Assembly: GCA_036874045.1 (NCBI GenBank)
Contig: CM072345.1
Location: 3,807,501 to 3,871,500 of the forward strand
Reading direction: 5' to 3'
Length of the DNA stretch: 64,000 bases
DNA from: Cymodocea nodosa
Taxonomy: Eukaryota > Streptophyta > Magnoliopsida > Alismatales > Cymodoceaceae
Below, piece after piece: positions 35,664-48,481 of this stretch. The notes beneath the pieces were generated by a model. It made no database searches. It was not told the DNA's origin and saw only the letters and a program-made list of their open reading frames with translations. The number at the start of each line of letters is the position of its first letter. Within the stretch, counting starts at the first letter, position 1. The position numbers were made by a program, and so were the translations under genes.

Positions 35664-37761
35664 TGTGGAGTCATAATTTATGCATATTTTATATAGTTAA
35701 GTGATGCATTTTAGGTGCTTAAAGCCATATACTCATAAGTGTTTAATGAAGATTTAAGTTATAATGCATTTTGAGCAAATAATGTAGTTATGGGCTTAAA
35801 TGAAGAAAGTAATGTATAAATGAGACTCTATTTGTTATTTAGCATTTCATGTAAACACATTTACATCTTGGTGGCAACACAATTTCATTTTATTAAGTAG
35901 ATTAAATTTACTTTAGCACTTAGGATTAATTATTTAAATAAGTACATGGGTATTTCTGGAATTCAATGAAAAATGTGATTTTTGGCCCTTTCGAAGTATC
36001 CATGTTTAGGAATATATCTTATCTTATTTCTTGAGTGTTTTAATGTATTTGTTTGAGTTTTATAGGTTGAAGAATAAGAAAAATAAAGCAAATCAAGATA
36101 GGAGGAATCTTGGCCCTTGGATTGAAGATGAAAGGTGGAGATCAAGTTCCACCACTTGGAGCCTCTATAAAAGGAGAGGCAAGGCCAACAAATCCCCCCT
36201 CTTGGACGAGCTTTCCCCCAATTCCAGCCCTTGAAAGTCGTCAGCCCCTCTCCCTCTCTCAAGAACTCATGGAAGGTGGTGCTCCTCCCCCCTCTCATGG
36301 AGCTCCAAGGTGGAAGACAAGGTTCGACCAACCTCTTCTTCTCCTCTCTTGGTGGTTGCTAGTAGGAGGACGGCTAGGGCATCTTTTCCAAACCTTGTGG
36401 GTGCTGTTTGGAGTACATTTGAAGCCATGCAACTGTCTCCCCTCTTCCGTGGATCAGTCCTAGTAGAAGAAAGGCAAGGGTTGTGGACTTTTGGTGGATG
36501 ACTACTTGTTTCTTGGTGTTTGGTAGTGTTTGAAGACCTCCCGCTTCTGGAAGAGAACTCGTGTGGTGACAGCCATGAATTTCTTGGCTAGGAGGACGGC
36601 TAGGAGCACATCTCATGCACCATTCTTCTCCAAAACAAGTTTGCACTTCTAGGTAAAAAGGGTTGTATTGGTTTAGCTTTTTAGGTTTTCATTTTCTTGT
36701 TTAAAGTTGAGTTCTTTGTAATTTCAGTAGGGTAGTTGTAGTTTTAGGTTTAGTTGTAACGTTACATTGTAGTTTAATCATAGAACTTTCATTTTAGTAG
36801 TTTATTATGTTTATTTTGAATGAATGGAAACGAATTTGGTTTGAATCTTGTGCATATGTGAATATATGTATGCTAACAAAGCTAATTTGTGGATATTGAT
36901 CGTCGGTTTAGAATCCTGTAAATTTAACAATGTTGTTTAGGTCTTAACTCACTGATCCAGTGATTTTTTTCTTTATTTTTTGATTCTATTTTGTATAGCT
37001 TTGAGTGTAATTTACTCCTGTATAGTTTTTAGAATTTTTCCAATCAATTTGTATAGGTTTTCCAATTTATTTCGTTGATGTTGCATCTGGCGCATCCTGG
37101 CATTTTTCGCCCAATTGTTTCTTCAGTTCCGAATTTGATATCTTTTTATCTACAGCATGAAATCGACCTCTGTAAATTTTCTCTATTAGATGAATAAGTT
37201 AAGTTTCGAAGCACACTGATTTTGCAGACTTTTGTGAAGATTTGAAAATCTTATGCCATTTTTAGTAACTGCGCGCAATTCAGGGATGTTAATTGCCATT
37301 CTGCGCATTTGTAGGAAAAGCATTGCCGACACTTGACTATTTCAGATCTTTTAACGAAATCAGTGGGGTTGTAAAGTTAATCCAATGAATACTTAGTATG
37401 ATATTTTTACTGTATTTTACCGTTGAGATATTGAGAGGAGGATATGTGTGAACTTGACTGAATTTCAAGCTTCTGTGCTGTAGTGATTTAGTGTTTTATG
37501 AATGAAAATGAGGAATTTATACTTTATTGAGTGAATTTTTGATAAATTTTGAATCACTTGTAATTATTATTGTTTTTGCACCATAGAAATATTTTGTAAA
37601 AGCCAAATCCTTATGGATTTGACCCGTACTCGCCGGAGTATATTACAATTGTACCGTGCGCTTGCAGTTATTTTAAAATGAGTTTTGAGTTTAATGTTTT
37701 ATCATTTTGGTCCCTTTATGAGTTTTAAGATCTTATTTTGGGGACAACAAAAAGCTCAACA
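35664..37761 (+). repeat. Solo LTR J of an unrelated, probably gypsy, family
   Basis: About 2.1 kb interrupting element I. Begins TGTGGAGTCA and ends GCTCAACA. The right flank CAAAA (37762-37766) and left flank AAAAA (35659-35663, CAAAA in sister sequences) fit a mutated target duplication. CTCTATAAAAGG near 36163 is a TATA box on the plus strand. The 3' part has TATGGATTTGACCCG and CCGTGCGCTTGCAG, typical of gypsy U5 ends. It is more GC-rich than its surroundings and lacks the TAACTNNNCGA array. The open frames inside it look non-coding. Confidence 0.6.
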
Positions 37762-38266
37762 CAAAACCATATTTAACCAATTTTGAAATATATTTAACTC
37801 AACAAAGCAGCTTTGTTGGGTTAACTTTTAATTCAACAAACAAGTTTGTTGACTTAAGTTCACTTAAGCTTATTTCTATTGTTTGTGTAAATTTCACCTC
37901 TGAGAAATAAAACTTTCAGATGTCAATAATTATATAAGTATCATTTCAGATTTTAAAAAACTACATAATTTTCTTTCAGATTAGATTATCGTCTGTCAGA
38001 TTACAATAACCATAAATATCATCTCCCTTTATACTATATGCAATTAAAATCATATTCATCTTTTTTTTTAATAACATTTCTTCCCCTTTTTGTCATTAAT
38101 CAAAAAGATAATTACATAGAATATAGAGTAAGAGATATATTTACAATAATGCTTTCTATAAACAATAATAAGAATGGTAAACATTTACAGAAAAATGTAT
38201 TGTTCAATGAATCAAACAATGAATATAAACATTACATTTTGTATTCAGATACAAGCAAACAAGCAA
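37762..38266 (-). other. I 3' noncoding region
   Basis: Matches the E 3' region (23165-23647), with a degraded second polypurine tract complement near 38080. No gene. Confidence 0.65.
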
Positions 38267-39287
38267 TTATCTATTCCTCCTAAGTATATCACTTATAGCA
38301 TTACAAATTTTATCTCCTAGATGCCTAATATCATTTCTGATGTTGTTAAGTATATCATCTAGGTTAGGAGGTAGTTGGGGTTGCTATTTTGATTGAACTG
38401 AATAACTTTGTTGTTGTTGTTGCATATGGTCTATACAATTAGGTTGTTGTCATTGAGGTTTATGCATGGACTGGAATTTTTGCAAATCTTTTATACTAAA
38501 AGCTCTCATGCCTTTAGTTTCAGAGGGCTAGTCGGATAAATTCAATTAGCTTGCAAGGATTCTACATACAGCATCACCATAAAATAACTTTGAACTCATA
38601 TGCTGTAGTTGAGAAGTAAAAACATCAAACCAATTGATTTGAATTTTATTCAGCAAACCATAAGTGGCATATAAACAACTTATACTAACTTCCATATTGT
38701 GTTTGACTCTCTGAAATAAATTGGCATGCAATATATTTGCAATAAACCTTGCCTCTGCATTTAGATTTTCCATGAGTCTTATTTCAGAATATACATCTGG
38801 AATATTTGATAAAGACTGAATGTTCCATTCCAATTGTCTAATCATGTCAAATCTGTTTGTAACAGCAACACCTTCATTCTTTAATTCCAAAACTTCAAAA
38901 ATTAATTTAGGAGACAATATTAACTACTGTGTATTTATTTAAGTTTTTAGTATATTTTCATTCTTGACTAGATTGCTATAAAAAGCTCCAATAAGCTCTT
39001 TATACTACTTCCATTTCGTTCCAACTGGCAAGAATTGAATGAGACCTTGATACTCAAATAAATCTCTCATATCAATCAAATTTCTGAATTTTATTTGTCT
39101 AACATGCAGAATCTGACATGTAATCAGATTATTGTATTTCTGCAATGCTTCCTTAGATCTAAAATGAATTGAATTTCCTTGAATTTGTAATACTGTACAT
39201 AAAGAAGGTGATACCTAAAGCCGTGACTCAGAATTTAATTCATCTTCAGGAACCTCTTCTTCAAAATGAATGTCATGTTGTTCCTCT
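38267..39287 (-). pseudogene. I third ORF, C-terminal part
   Basis: Same protein as in C and E: an open stretch at 38546-38917 holds LIFEVLELKNEGVAVTN, ARFIANILHANLFQRV, NKIQINWFDVF and KLFYGD. Stops lie at about 38526, 38924, 38940, 39005 and 39217. The Q-rich tail is shorter than in C. It ends at TAA near 38267. The N-terminal half is separated by the A2 insertion at 39288 and is not seen elsewhere in the window. Confidence 0.75.
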
Positions 39288-40494
39288 TGTAGGATCGTCT
39301 GTATCACAAGAGGGGAGGTGAATTGTGTCTTTAGTAATTAAAATACCAGCAGATAAAACAAGAGCACAAAACACTCATAAATGAAATTCTATTCTTTGTT
39401 TAAAGACAGAATTTACAATATCTTTTCAGCTCAATTCCCTTCTTGACGGTTTTGATACAGTAATGTACGATATACAATTCAAATAGAAAAATGAAGCTCT
39501 TATTCAAAACTAATTTTGAATTGTATAAAACCTGATCTTTATGTACACAACTTTTTTCCTTCTCTTTGCTCAGCGTCTGTATCTCTTCTTCTTCAGTTGT
39601 CGAATTTCCAGACTTCTTACGTTTATAGCTCCTTTTCTGAAATTGCTTGAAATTTTGAACTTCTTCTGATGTTGGAGAATTTTTCTTTTTGGAATATGAA
39701 TATTCAAACTTAACTTTTCAGTTAGGGATCTAGATTGAATATTCAGACTTGGTTTTTGAGATTGAGATCCTCTATTGTAATGTAGCTCGTACTCTTTATT
39801 AGTAGTCGAACTATGTCTTCACGTTCAGCATGTTCATCCACTTAATCCATAATCCACGTACTAATTTTTTCTTTAATCCAAATTACTATCTTTTTGAGTT
39901 TCCACTTTCTCCACTATCATTTTGAACTTCCACGATCTTCACTCATAAATTCATTGAGACTTTATCTTCCTAGAGTCTTGTAGAATATCTTTTAAGTCTT
40001 CGATTTAGTCGAACAGTTATCATTTAAGTCCTGTAAAAACTCGAACACTTATCTGTAACTCTTTGAGTTTTTGTACCTGCAAAACATGTGACTAAACATA
40101 GCAAACTTATCTGTTTGTTAGTCATTTTATAAAACTCGAAGACTTATCTATCCATGCGTATAAAAACTCGAACAGTTATCTAACTATTCGATTTTCATTA
40201 CCGAATGCACATGGAAAACACGTGACAACTTAAAACATTAAAAACACACGTGTAGATAACTTAACTATAGGAGTTTTTAACATAAACTATTCAACAAAAA
40301 TGAAACGTTAACTATCCGAAAGTTTAATTATCGAAAATCTAACTCTTCGGAAAACTTTAACTTATCCGACATAAAAATGAAACTTTCCGATAATCTATTA
40401 ACTATTATACTTAGAGAAATATACTTAGAGAATATTATTTAGACTTATTTAAAAACTTTAATAAAGTATATATCATCAAACAAAATTCTTAACA
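39288..40494 (-). repeat. A2 3' LTR
   Basis: 1207 bases, complement TGTTAAGAAT to CGATCCTACA, uninterrupted. It serves as the reference for the split A1 LTR. U3 near 40000-40380 contains TAACTATTCGA, AACTATCCGA and CACGTG words. Confidence 0.92.
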
Positions 40495-40785
40495 ATCTCC
40501 CACTTTTTGATGATGTCAAAACCTAATAAGTCAAATAATCTATCTCTTCTCCCCCTTTTTGGCATTATATAAAAGTAAACAAAATGTAAGGAAGAAAAAT
40601 ATTCTAAGTACATATCGTTCAAAAAGATATTTTTAAATATGCATAACTTTTATGGATTAAGCATAAATTGTTAAATATAAACTATGAAAAATAATCACAT
40701 GAGCATTAAATGTAGTAAGCAGTTTACATAATATTTTTGGTAACAAATTATAATACATAAATCATGTAATACATAATTTGTATAA
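40495..40785 (-). other. A2 3' noncoding region with polypurine tracts
   Basis: Complement AAAAGTGGGAGAT borders the LTR (40495-40507), and a second tract AAAAAGGGGGAGAAG lies at about 40546-40560. No gene. Confidence 0.8.
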
Positions 40786-43372
40786 TCACAAGCCTCTTTG
40801 TCTTTGAAAAATACGAATCAGAGTATTTGAAATTTGCTTTGCAATTTCTGTACTTACTCTGTTTATCTGATCAAGTACTGCTTGATCTAAATCATTTTAA
40901 GAAACTTGTGATAGTTGTTGTAAAAATTTAGTATGTATGTCTGTATTTATACCTATATTTGTATTTGTCTGTATGCCTGTATTTATATCTGTATGTATAC
41001 CTGTGTTTATATTTGTATGTTGCTGTTTGTTCTGAAAATTGTGTTGATTGTTGCTGTTGCTGTTGTGATTGTGTTTGCCTATCCTATTGTTGTTGTTGTT
41101 GAACTACAGGTGTATCTGCTTCCTGGTATTTTTGGAGTTCCTTTGTAGAGAAAGATCTTGACTTTAATCTTTTCTGTGGCCAAGGTGTAATATCTATTTG
41201 ACTTGCCACAATTCTCAAAATCGTATCACCATAAAATAATTTACTCTATAAATGTAAGATATGAGAAACAAAAATATCATACCAGTTCACCTGTATATGG
41301 TTAATTAATGCATATGTAGCATAAAGACAACATCTGCCAACTTCTACACCATGACCAAACCTCTAAAATAATGAAGCATACAGTATTTTTGCAATAAAAC
41401 GTGCTTGGCCATTTAAATCATTTAGTAATCTCATTGATTTGTTGGCAGTTGGATCTTTGGCTAAACTTTGAATGTCCCATCCCAATTGATAAACCTATTT
41501 TCTTTCTAATAATTTAACTCCTTGATTTTTCAGACCAAGTACTTGATAAAGTTAATCTGGAGTTAAATATATATCATTGTCTTGTATGTTGGAAACAGGA
41601 ATACATTCTTCCACTGTTAAGTTTGAGTAAAAACAACTGATAAGTTCGGGTATAACAAGATGGTCTGGCTGTTGTGGAAGTAGAGTCAACAAGCCTTGAA
41701 ATTCAAACATTTCTCATATATGTGCCATCCCTTCAAACTTAACTGGTCTTGAGTATAATAAAACTGTAAAAGTTCTATATGTTTGAAATTTTTCATAACA
41801 GGAACTATTTATGAACCATAATAATGTACTTTCATCTAAACTCTATTCAAGATTAGGTATTTTCCTGTCATGATGTTCTGATCTAGGACTGGTTTCAATA
41901 TTATCAGCAGTGTCTATATTTTCAGAGCTTTCAGAATTGGTGGAATTTCTATCAAAGTTAGTATAAATGTCTAAAATATCTATTATTGTCGTATTAATAA
42001 TCTGCTGAAATTCTTCTATTTGATCTTCTTGAAACATATCAGTAGCAACAGTCTCTGTATTAATTTGTCTATCAGCAACATTTATGTCTATGGTTGATCT
42101 ATACAACAACTGTCTCTATAGAAAAGAATGTTCTACAATAGATTCATTCTATATTTCTGAAATTTCTATACTTGAGACATTGGTAGTGTGATATTCAATT
42201 TGTAACTGTGTATGTTGTTGATTATATACATTTATCAACAAGTATATTATATACTGTAACAGACATAACCATATGTATAAACTGTAGTATAAGCAACTAT
42301 ACCAAAAATCAAAAGTTTTTAACTGAGATACAGTTAGAGGAAGAATATCTGTACATTCCTCTTCAGATGAAATATCTTCAACATTCATAGACTCAGTGTC
42401 TATATCATCAAAAATATCATCAAAATTTCCTACATGTTCGCTTTCCATAGGAAAAGAATGTGTGCTTGCAGCATGATGTGAAAAACTGTCCATTGTATTA
42501 AAAGATACATTATGCACTAATGTGACACAATACCTTAGAGTGTATGCATGTAATCCAATATTTGTCACATCTGCTGGGATTCCTGACATAAATGTTTGTC
42601 CAGCTTCTGTAATGGAACATAGTTTTCCATTTTTCAATGATTCTTCTTTTTGTTGTAATATTCCTTGTACACCTGCAATTAGTCCAAAATATTCTAGTGC
42701 CTTTTTCTTTTTCCAACTATATGTCTGTAGTGTTTCTGGTTATTCAGGAGGTTCTAAAATTTTCTTAATTTCTCCTTTTAAAGGCACCCGTGGTCGTGAT
42801 GGTCCTTCACCATGATGCCTAGGTGGTAATAATGGAATATAGAGTTTTAAGCTCTCAACCTCTACCATTTTTAATTGATAAACTTTTTGTCCTTCACTTC
42901 GAAGACCTATTTTCCTAATGGTAGTTTTCTGTTCATTTATATACTATTGAATGTCATCTAAAATAGCTTGGGAAAAATAATGTTGGGAATATAAAGATTC
43001 TAATTCCCTATTTGCATTTTCTATCATTGGTCCCCATTTCTTTCCATAGTAAGTTATAGACTGTATCGATTTTTCAGGTACATGTCTAGAACTTGTAACA
43101 ACTACAAGGTTAGGTTGTAAAGTTCATTTCCATAGTTGTAATGTGGAAAGTTCAGTCTGTTTTAGTCTAAACTGTTTTTCAGCATAATTGTCAATAAACT
43201 TCCAATAGAAATTTTTCTCGTCTTGTATAGCTTTTCTAATTTCATGTAATATTTCATTTGTAAAAGTGTACCTTGAGTAGATGTCGTTGATTTCACTTTG
43301 CATTTTCTGAAGTTCCAGCTCTCTTTTCTAGACTTTTGTCATTCTACCACATCCTCTTCCACATCCTGACAT
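40786..43372 (-). pseudogene. A2 third ORF, near full length
   Basis: From ATG 43372 (MSGCGRGCGRMTK) to TGA at 40786-40788, about 860 codons. Order: RG-rich start; helical KRELELQKMQ region shared with A1; PLPPRHHGEGPS-like linker; a SITEAGQTFMSGIPADV segment; acidic middle; core near 41220-41750 with ARFIAKILYASLF, NHIQVNWYDIF and KLFYGDTILRIVASQ; Q-rich stretch near 41050; short helical end. Many stops and some frame changes. The core is a distant homologue of the C-family and gypsy G ORFs, so family A has its own diverged version. No envelope-like membrane or signal segments. Function unknown. Confidence 0.75.
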
Positions 43373-45359
43373 TATCGATTAATCTTCGCCATGCATTGTA
43401 GAACTTAGTGGAAGTAAAGATTGTGAAACTAGGGTTTTACCAAGGTAGAAACACGAAAGGTTGTCAGTAAAATATTTATAACTCTTCGAGTTTACAAACG
43501 GATAAATGGATTCAATCATTGAAATCATAAATATAAGATCCGTTACTGATAAATAACTCGAGTGCTTATAATAATTGTATGAGTTTTACAACCGACAAAA
43601 GCAAAATACTTAGTGTAACTGTTCATGTAAAGAAAATAACTTCGGGCTAAGTGAAAAGTGAGAAAACTCGAAGACTTATGATAACTATTCAAGTTTTGTG
43701 AGTAATAAAGCACATAACTATACGACAAACGAGAATAGTTACTATTAGAGATTAAGTCTTTTAGAAAATTTTAGAAAAATATAAGAATATTAAGTTAACT
43801 GTTCGAGTTTCTCGAATGGATAGGTGTGAAAGTTGAAGAGTTAAACATAATTGTTCGAGTTTCAACTAAGACATAATAAAGCAATGAAATTCAATACGTG
43901 CATAATTCTAACTTAAGGTGTTTAGATATTTTCGGATACTTATAAACCTAACTATCCGTTGCTCAGATGCATTTTGGAGAGTTACCAGATAACTTACCAA
44001 ACATTCACTTACGATATGCATTTAGGCTTCGACACGTGTATTTCAGGAAATAATAAAATATTCTATTGATCGTTTAAAAACATAACTGTCCGATATATAC
44101 AATATAGTCTTCCGAAATCATAGAAAATTTGGATACTTAAGAATTAAAAAGCCTGTATTTCACCGATAGTTCAGAAATGTACTAAATTAATGTTAATTTC
44201 CTAAAATTATGCAGATTCTTTTATGAAAACATATAATAGTTCATAAGAGTTGAATTATTATATGAGAAATTGCTCCCCCTACATAAATGTAGTCTAAAGA
44301 ATCTATGGTGTACTTAAACTAGGTTGCCAAGCCCTAAATAAATTTGGCTTTAAAAGGTCAAATAGCTTACTCAAGTTGGTTTTCTAAGCCTTAAATAGAT
44401 TTGAGTCTCTCTATTTTTTTTTTTTAATATGAATTAAATACAGAAATAAGTAGTAGATTTAACAATTTAGACTTTCTGACTTTTATCTTATTCAGTTTAC
44501 AAAAGATAATTCATAGAGATGTACTTTTAGGAACTTAAAAGAATTCAATAATGAGTACACAAACTTAAGAAAATAAATATCGTACATTATGTGTAAAAAA
44601 ATAGATAATAACAAGGAAAAAATAACAAAGATTATATGCATAGATTATGGTAGGATTGTTATAACACTTGGAAAATAAATTAAGCTTGAGTACATTGCCC
44701 TCCTTTTTTTTTGTTTATATTCATATATATATATATATTATGTATTACCTCCCACGATATCATCTTTTTACATGATCACAATCCCTTGCTTAGGGGAAAG
44801 ATAACTAGTTACTCAATGACAAGTGAGAACAGGTAAATTTTTTATTTTTTTTTAATATAATCTGAATTACTTACAAAATGAGTTTTCAGTCAGCACATCC
44901 CAAACCAGTTGGTTTAAGTGACTAGGGTTTAAGATCCCCCAATGGACTTAATTACTCAAGTAATTGCAAACAAAAAAAGAAATAAAACAAGACAGTAAAT
45001 TAAATTAGAGGCAACCACAAGACTTAATTTTTCTAACAGAATGTTAATAACTTTCCTTTAATAAAAAGTACATACTTTCTATGTATTTTCCTGTTAAAAT
45101 TTCTGTAATAGCATATACATAAGTAACAAAAATACAGTTGGCACTCACATTGAATCAATTTAACTTTCCTTAAGTAATCTTTTCTGAATTTTTCTTAAAT
45201 AAATTGACTTCAATAAAAATCAGAATTTCATAAATTCTTAACTACTAGAAAAATGTAATTCGAAAATAGATATTTTGTTTTGTTTTTTTTTTTAATGATA
45301 AAGACATTAAATTCTAAAACTACCTTTTTAACAAACAAAAATGCAATGAACAAGACAAT
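43373..45359 (-). promoter_or_regulatory. A2 noncoding stretch with internal promoter-like array
   Basis: Complement order toward the ORF: GTAGGGGGAGCA (44274-44285), array words such as CTAACTATCCG and TCGGATACTT at 43900-44110, TAACTCTTCGA (43479-43489) next to TATAAATATT (43471-43480), telo-box at 43430-43438, and the ATG at 43372. The outer part, 44300-45359, is AT-rich with T runs and no gene. Confidence 0.55.
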
Positions 45360-48059
45360 TTAAACATCAGATAACCTACAAATACCCAGTTCTAATCGTA
45401 ATTTTGGAAAGGTATCTTCATCTAAGGGTTTTGTAAATAGATTTGCTAATTGTTCTATGGTAGGATCCAAATTTAATACTATTTTTCCTTTTATAACATT
45501 ATCCCTTAGAAAATGATGTCGAACTTCTATATGTTTTACTCGTGAATGTAAGACAGGATTTTTAGACAAACTTATTGCAGAACTACTATCACAAAAAATT
45601 TTAGTTAGTTCATAGTCTAAATTAAAATCTTTTAAAGTTTGTCTGATCCACAGGATTTGAGCACAGCAAAGTGCAGTAGCTATATATTCAGCTTTAGTTG
45701 TAGATAATGCTACACAATTTTACTTTTTGCTAAACCATGACACTAAAGAATTTCCTAATAATTGACAAGTGTCATAGGTGCTTTTTCTTTCAGACATACA
45801 TCCTGTGAAATCAGCATCACTATAACCTACTAAATTTAAAGAACTATGTTTAAAGTAAAATAGTCTGAAATTGATGGTTCCTAATAGATATTTAAAAATT
45901 CGTTTAACAGCAAGTAGGTGTGATTCCTTAGGATTAGATTGATATTTAGCACAAGTACACACACTAAACATAATATCTGGTTGGCTAGCTGTTAAATAAA
46001 GTAATGAACCAATCATACTTCTATATTGTTTTACATCTACAGTTTTTCTAGAGTCATCTTTATCCAACTTAGTGATAGTACTCATTGGTGTATTCTTTGT
46101 TTTAGTGTTGTCTAAACCAAACCTCTTTAATAAATCTTGAGTATATTTTTCTTGTGAAATAAAAGTACCCTGATCTAATTGCTTAATTTGTAAGCCTAGG
46201 AAAAATGATAGTTCACCCATCATACTCATTTCAAATTGATTAGTCATGTCTTTCGAAAAGGACTCAACTAATTTATCATTTGTTGCTCCAAATATGATGT
46301 CATCTACATAGATTTGAACTACTAATATATCTTTTTCGATCTTCTTGATAAAAAGAGTGTGATCTGCCTTTCCCATAGAATATCCTTTGTCCATAAGAAA
46401 TTTAGATAATCTCTCATACCAAGACCTAGGGGCTTGTTTAAGGCCATATAGTGCCTTCTTAAGCTTATAAACATACTCAGGATGTTTTGAATCTTCAAAA
46501 CCTAGAGGTTGTTTTACATACACTTCTTCTTTTATAGATCCATTTAAAAAAATAGTCTTAACATTCATTTGATATAATTTGAAATCCATATAACAAGCAT
46601 ATGTTAACAAAATTTGTATTGATTCTAGTCTAGCAACAAGAGCAAATGTTTCATCATAGTCAATTCCTTCCTCTTGCTTGTAACCTTGAGCAACTAATCT
46701 AGCTTTATTTTTAACTATATGTCCATCTTGATCTACTTTGTTTCTAAATACCCACATTGTTCCTATTATGGACTGATTTTTAGGTGGTGGAACTAGATCC
46801 CATACCTCATTTCTTATAAATTGATTTAGCTTGCATAGCTAAATACCAAAATTCATTTTCTAAGGCATCTTCAATTTTCTTAGGTTCTAGTAAAGAAACA
46901 AATGAATAAGCACCACAAATGTTGACTACTGATGACCTAGTCCTAACTCCTTGATTAGGATCGCCTATTATCTGATCAATAGGATGAGATGAAGCATAAT
47001 GTCAATTTCTATGTTGTTCCATATTTTCTATAGGTATGACATTATTTTGTTCTAAATTTTCATCATTTAAGTTTATATTTCTTATTTCGTTAGATAATCT
47101 TTCAATTTCTTTGTCAACATCATTTGGTACCATTTCTGGGAGAATTTCTGAATCAAAGTTCTCAGCATGTCTAACATCCAAATGAGAATTTTCATGAAAT
47201 TTCACATGTAGGGTTTCCTCAATGGTTTTTGTTGATTTGTTAAAAACTCTATATGCCTTACTTCTAGTGGAATAACCAACAAAAATACCCTCATTTGATT
47301 TGGCTCTAAATTTGTCTCTTCGTTCCTTAGTGTTTAAAATAAAACACTTATAGCAAAGGGGTTTTAAATAACTTATTTTGAGAAACCTGTTATACCATAT
47401 CTCATAAGGAGTTTTATCTAAAATTGGTCTTAGATGTACTCTATTTATAACATAGCATGCTGTATGAACTGCTTCTTCCTAGAGAAATAGGGGTAACTTA
47501 TTCTCATTTAACATGGTTTTGGACATTTCCTGAAGTGATCTATTTTTACGTTCTACTATCCCATTTTATGAAGGAGCTCTTGGAAATGAGTACCTATGAT
47601 CTATGCCTAATTCTTCACAAAAGGTGTCCATTTGATCATTATCAAATTCTGTACCATGATCACTCCTAAGTTTTTGAATTTTAACATTTTGCTCATTCTG
47701 AACTTTATTACAGAATATCTTAAATATTTCAAAAACTTCAGTTTTATTAGCTAGAAAATAGACCCAAGTAAATCTAGAATAGTCAACAACTAGTACAAAA
47801 GCATAATGTTCACCTCCTAGACTGGTTGTCCTAGTAGGTCCAAATAAATCCATATGCACTAGTTCTAATAGTCTTTTTCTTGTTATTTCATTTAAACTTT
47901 TAAAGGATGTTTTATGTAATTTACTTAGTTGACATGCATCACACATAAACTCTTTTGAGTGCTTAATACTAGGTAAACCTCTAACGAGATTCCTTTTAGA
48001 CAGCTTTTGTAATAATTTTAAGTTTGAGTGTCCTAGCCTTCTATGCCATAAAATAACTT
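45360..48059 (-). pseudogene. pol: A2 pol, lacking protease
   Basis: Starts abruptly within GAG-pre-integrase (LWHRRLGHSN). Integrase zinc and core motifs (CDACQLSKLH, HMDLFGP, RSDHGTEFDN) are present; a TAA interrupts just before the NGIVER motif near 47566. RT includes YVDDIIFG near 46285, and RNase H ends in LFTKPLDEDTF and a TAA at 45360. Further stops flank 46758, 46840, 47206 and 45718. It retains TGG where A1 has TGA (near 47390) and the 14 bases that A1 lost. Nonfunctional without protease and with several stops. Confidence 0.9.
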
Positions 48060-48481
48060 AGTTGAAATGTAAATTCAGGATAAGTAATCAATTACATACC
48101 TTGTCCTTCTGTATCTCCTTCAATATCTTTCGATTTTTGATTTTGAAAAACTTTTCATTCACACATAAAAGCAAGTATATAACAACATAACAATTTAACT
48201 TGTTAAATCAATGTCTTGTGTGGAACCCAGGCTCCTATGCCTTTGGTGGCTCACAAGAAAGCCAGTTGGTTTCCCAGAATAGATACCAACAAATTGGATT
48301 GATATTTTGTTGTCGTTGTTTTTTTTTTTTTTTAGAATAAAACTAAAATTAAGAAAAATGCAAAATACATACAAAATTAAAAGCACAAAATCATAGTTTA
48401 AAAACATGATTGAAAAGTGGTAACAAATGAAATAAACGTGTCAGTCCATGCAAACTTTTTAGGCATAATTCTTCTTGCTAT
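48060..48481 (-). other. Junction region beside the F-box pseudogene
   Basis: No gene. The complement holds about 150 bases of possible 3' untranslated sequence, a run of 15 A (48319-48333), then unassigned sequence. Near 48100-48125 lies GAAGGAGATACAG followed by AAGGTATGTAATT, similar in order to the G1 leader (GAAGGAGAAGCAG near 33630, GGTATGTAATT near 33692). At 48059 it meets truncated A2 without a recognisable boundary signal. Confidence 0.4.

Larger units (their letters stand above)
33993..39287 (-). mobile_element. Copia element I (C family), 3' part
   Basis: Minus strand: 3' LTR 33993-35636, polypurine tract, 3' noncoding region, then the third ORF up to 39287, where A2 is inserted. 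Solo LTR J sits just inside its 3' LTR. The gag-pol half is not present in the window. ATAGG at 33988-33992 is the likely left target duplication in G1; its partner is not visible. Confidence 0.85.
39288..48059 (-). mobile_element. Copia element A2, sister of A1, 5'-truncated
   Basis: Minus strand: complete 3' LTR, polypurine tract, full-length third ORF, noncoding region, and pol up to the GAG-pre-integrase segment, where it breaks at about 48059 against unrelated sequence. It inserted in the third ORF of element I (left flank CCTCT at 39283-39287). Gag, primer site and 5' LTR are lost. Confidence 0.9.

Noticed and set aside
36031..36646. Open frames within solo LTR J as genes
   Set aside because: They overlap in several frames on both strands, have no recognisable domain, and lie in the GC-rich part of an LTR-like sequence.
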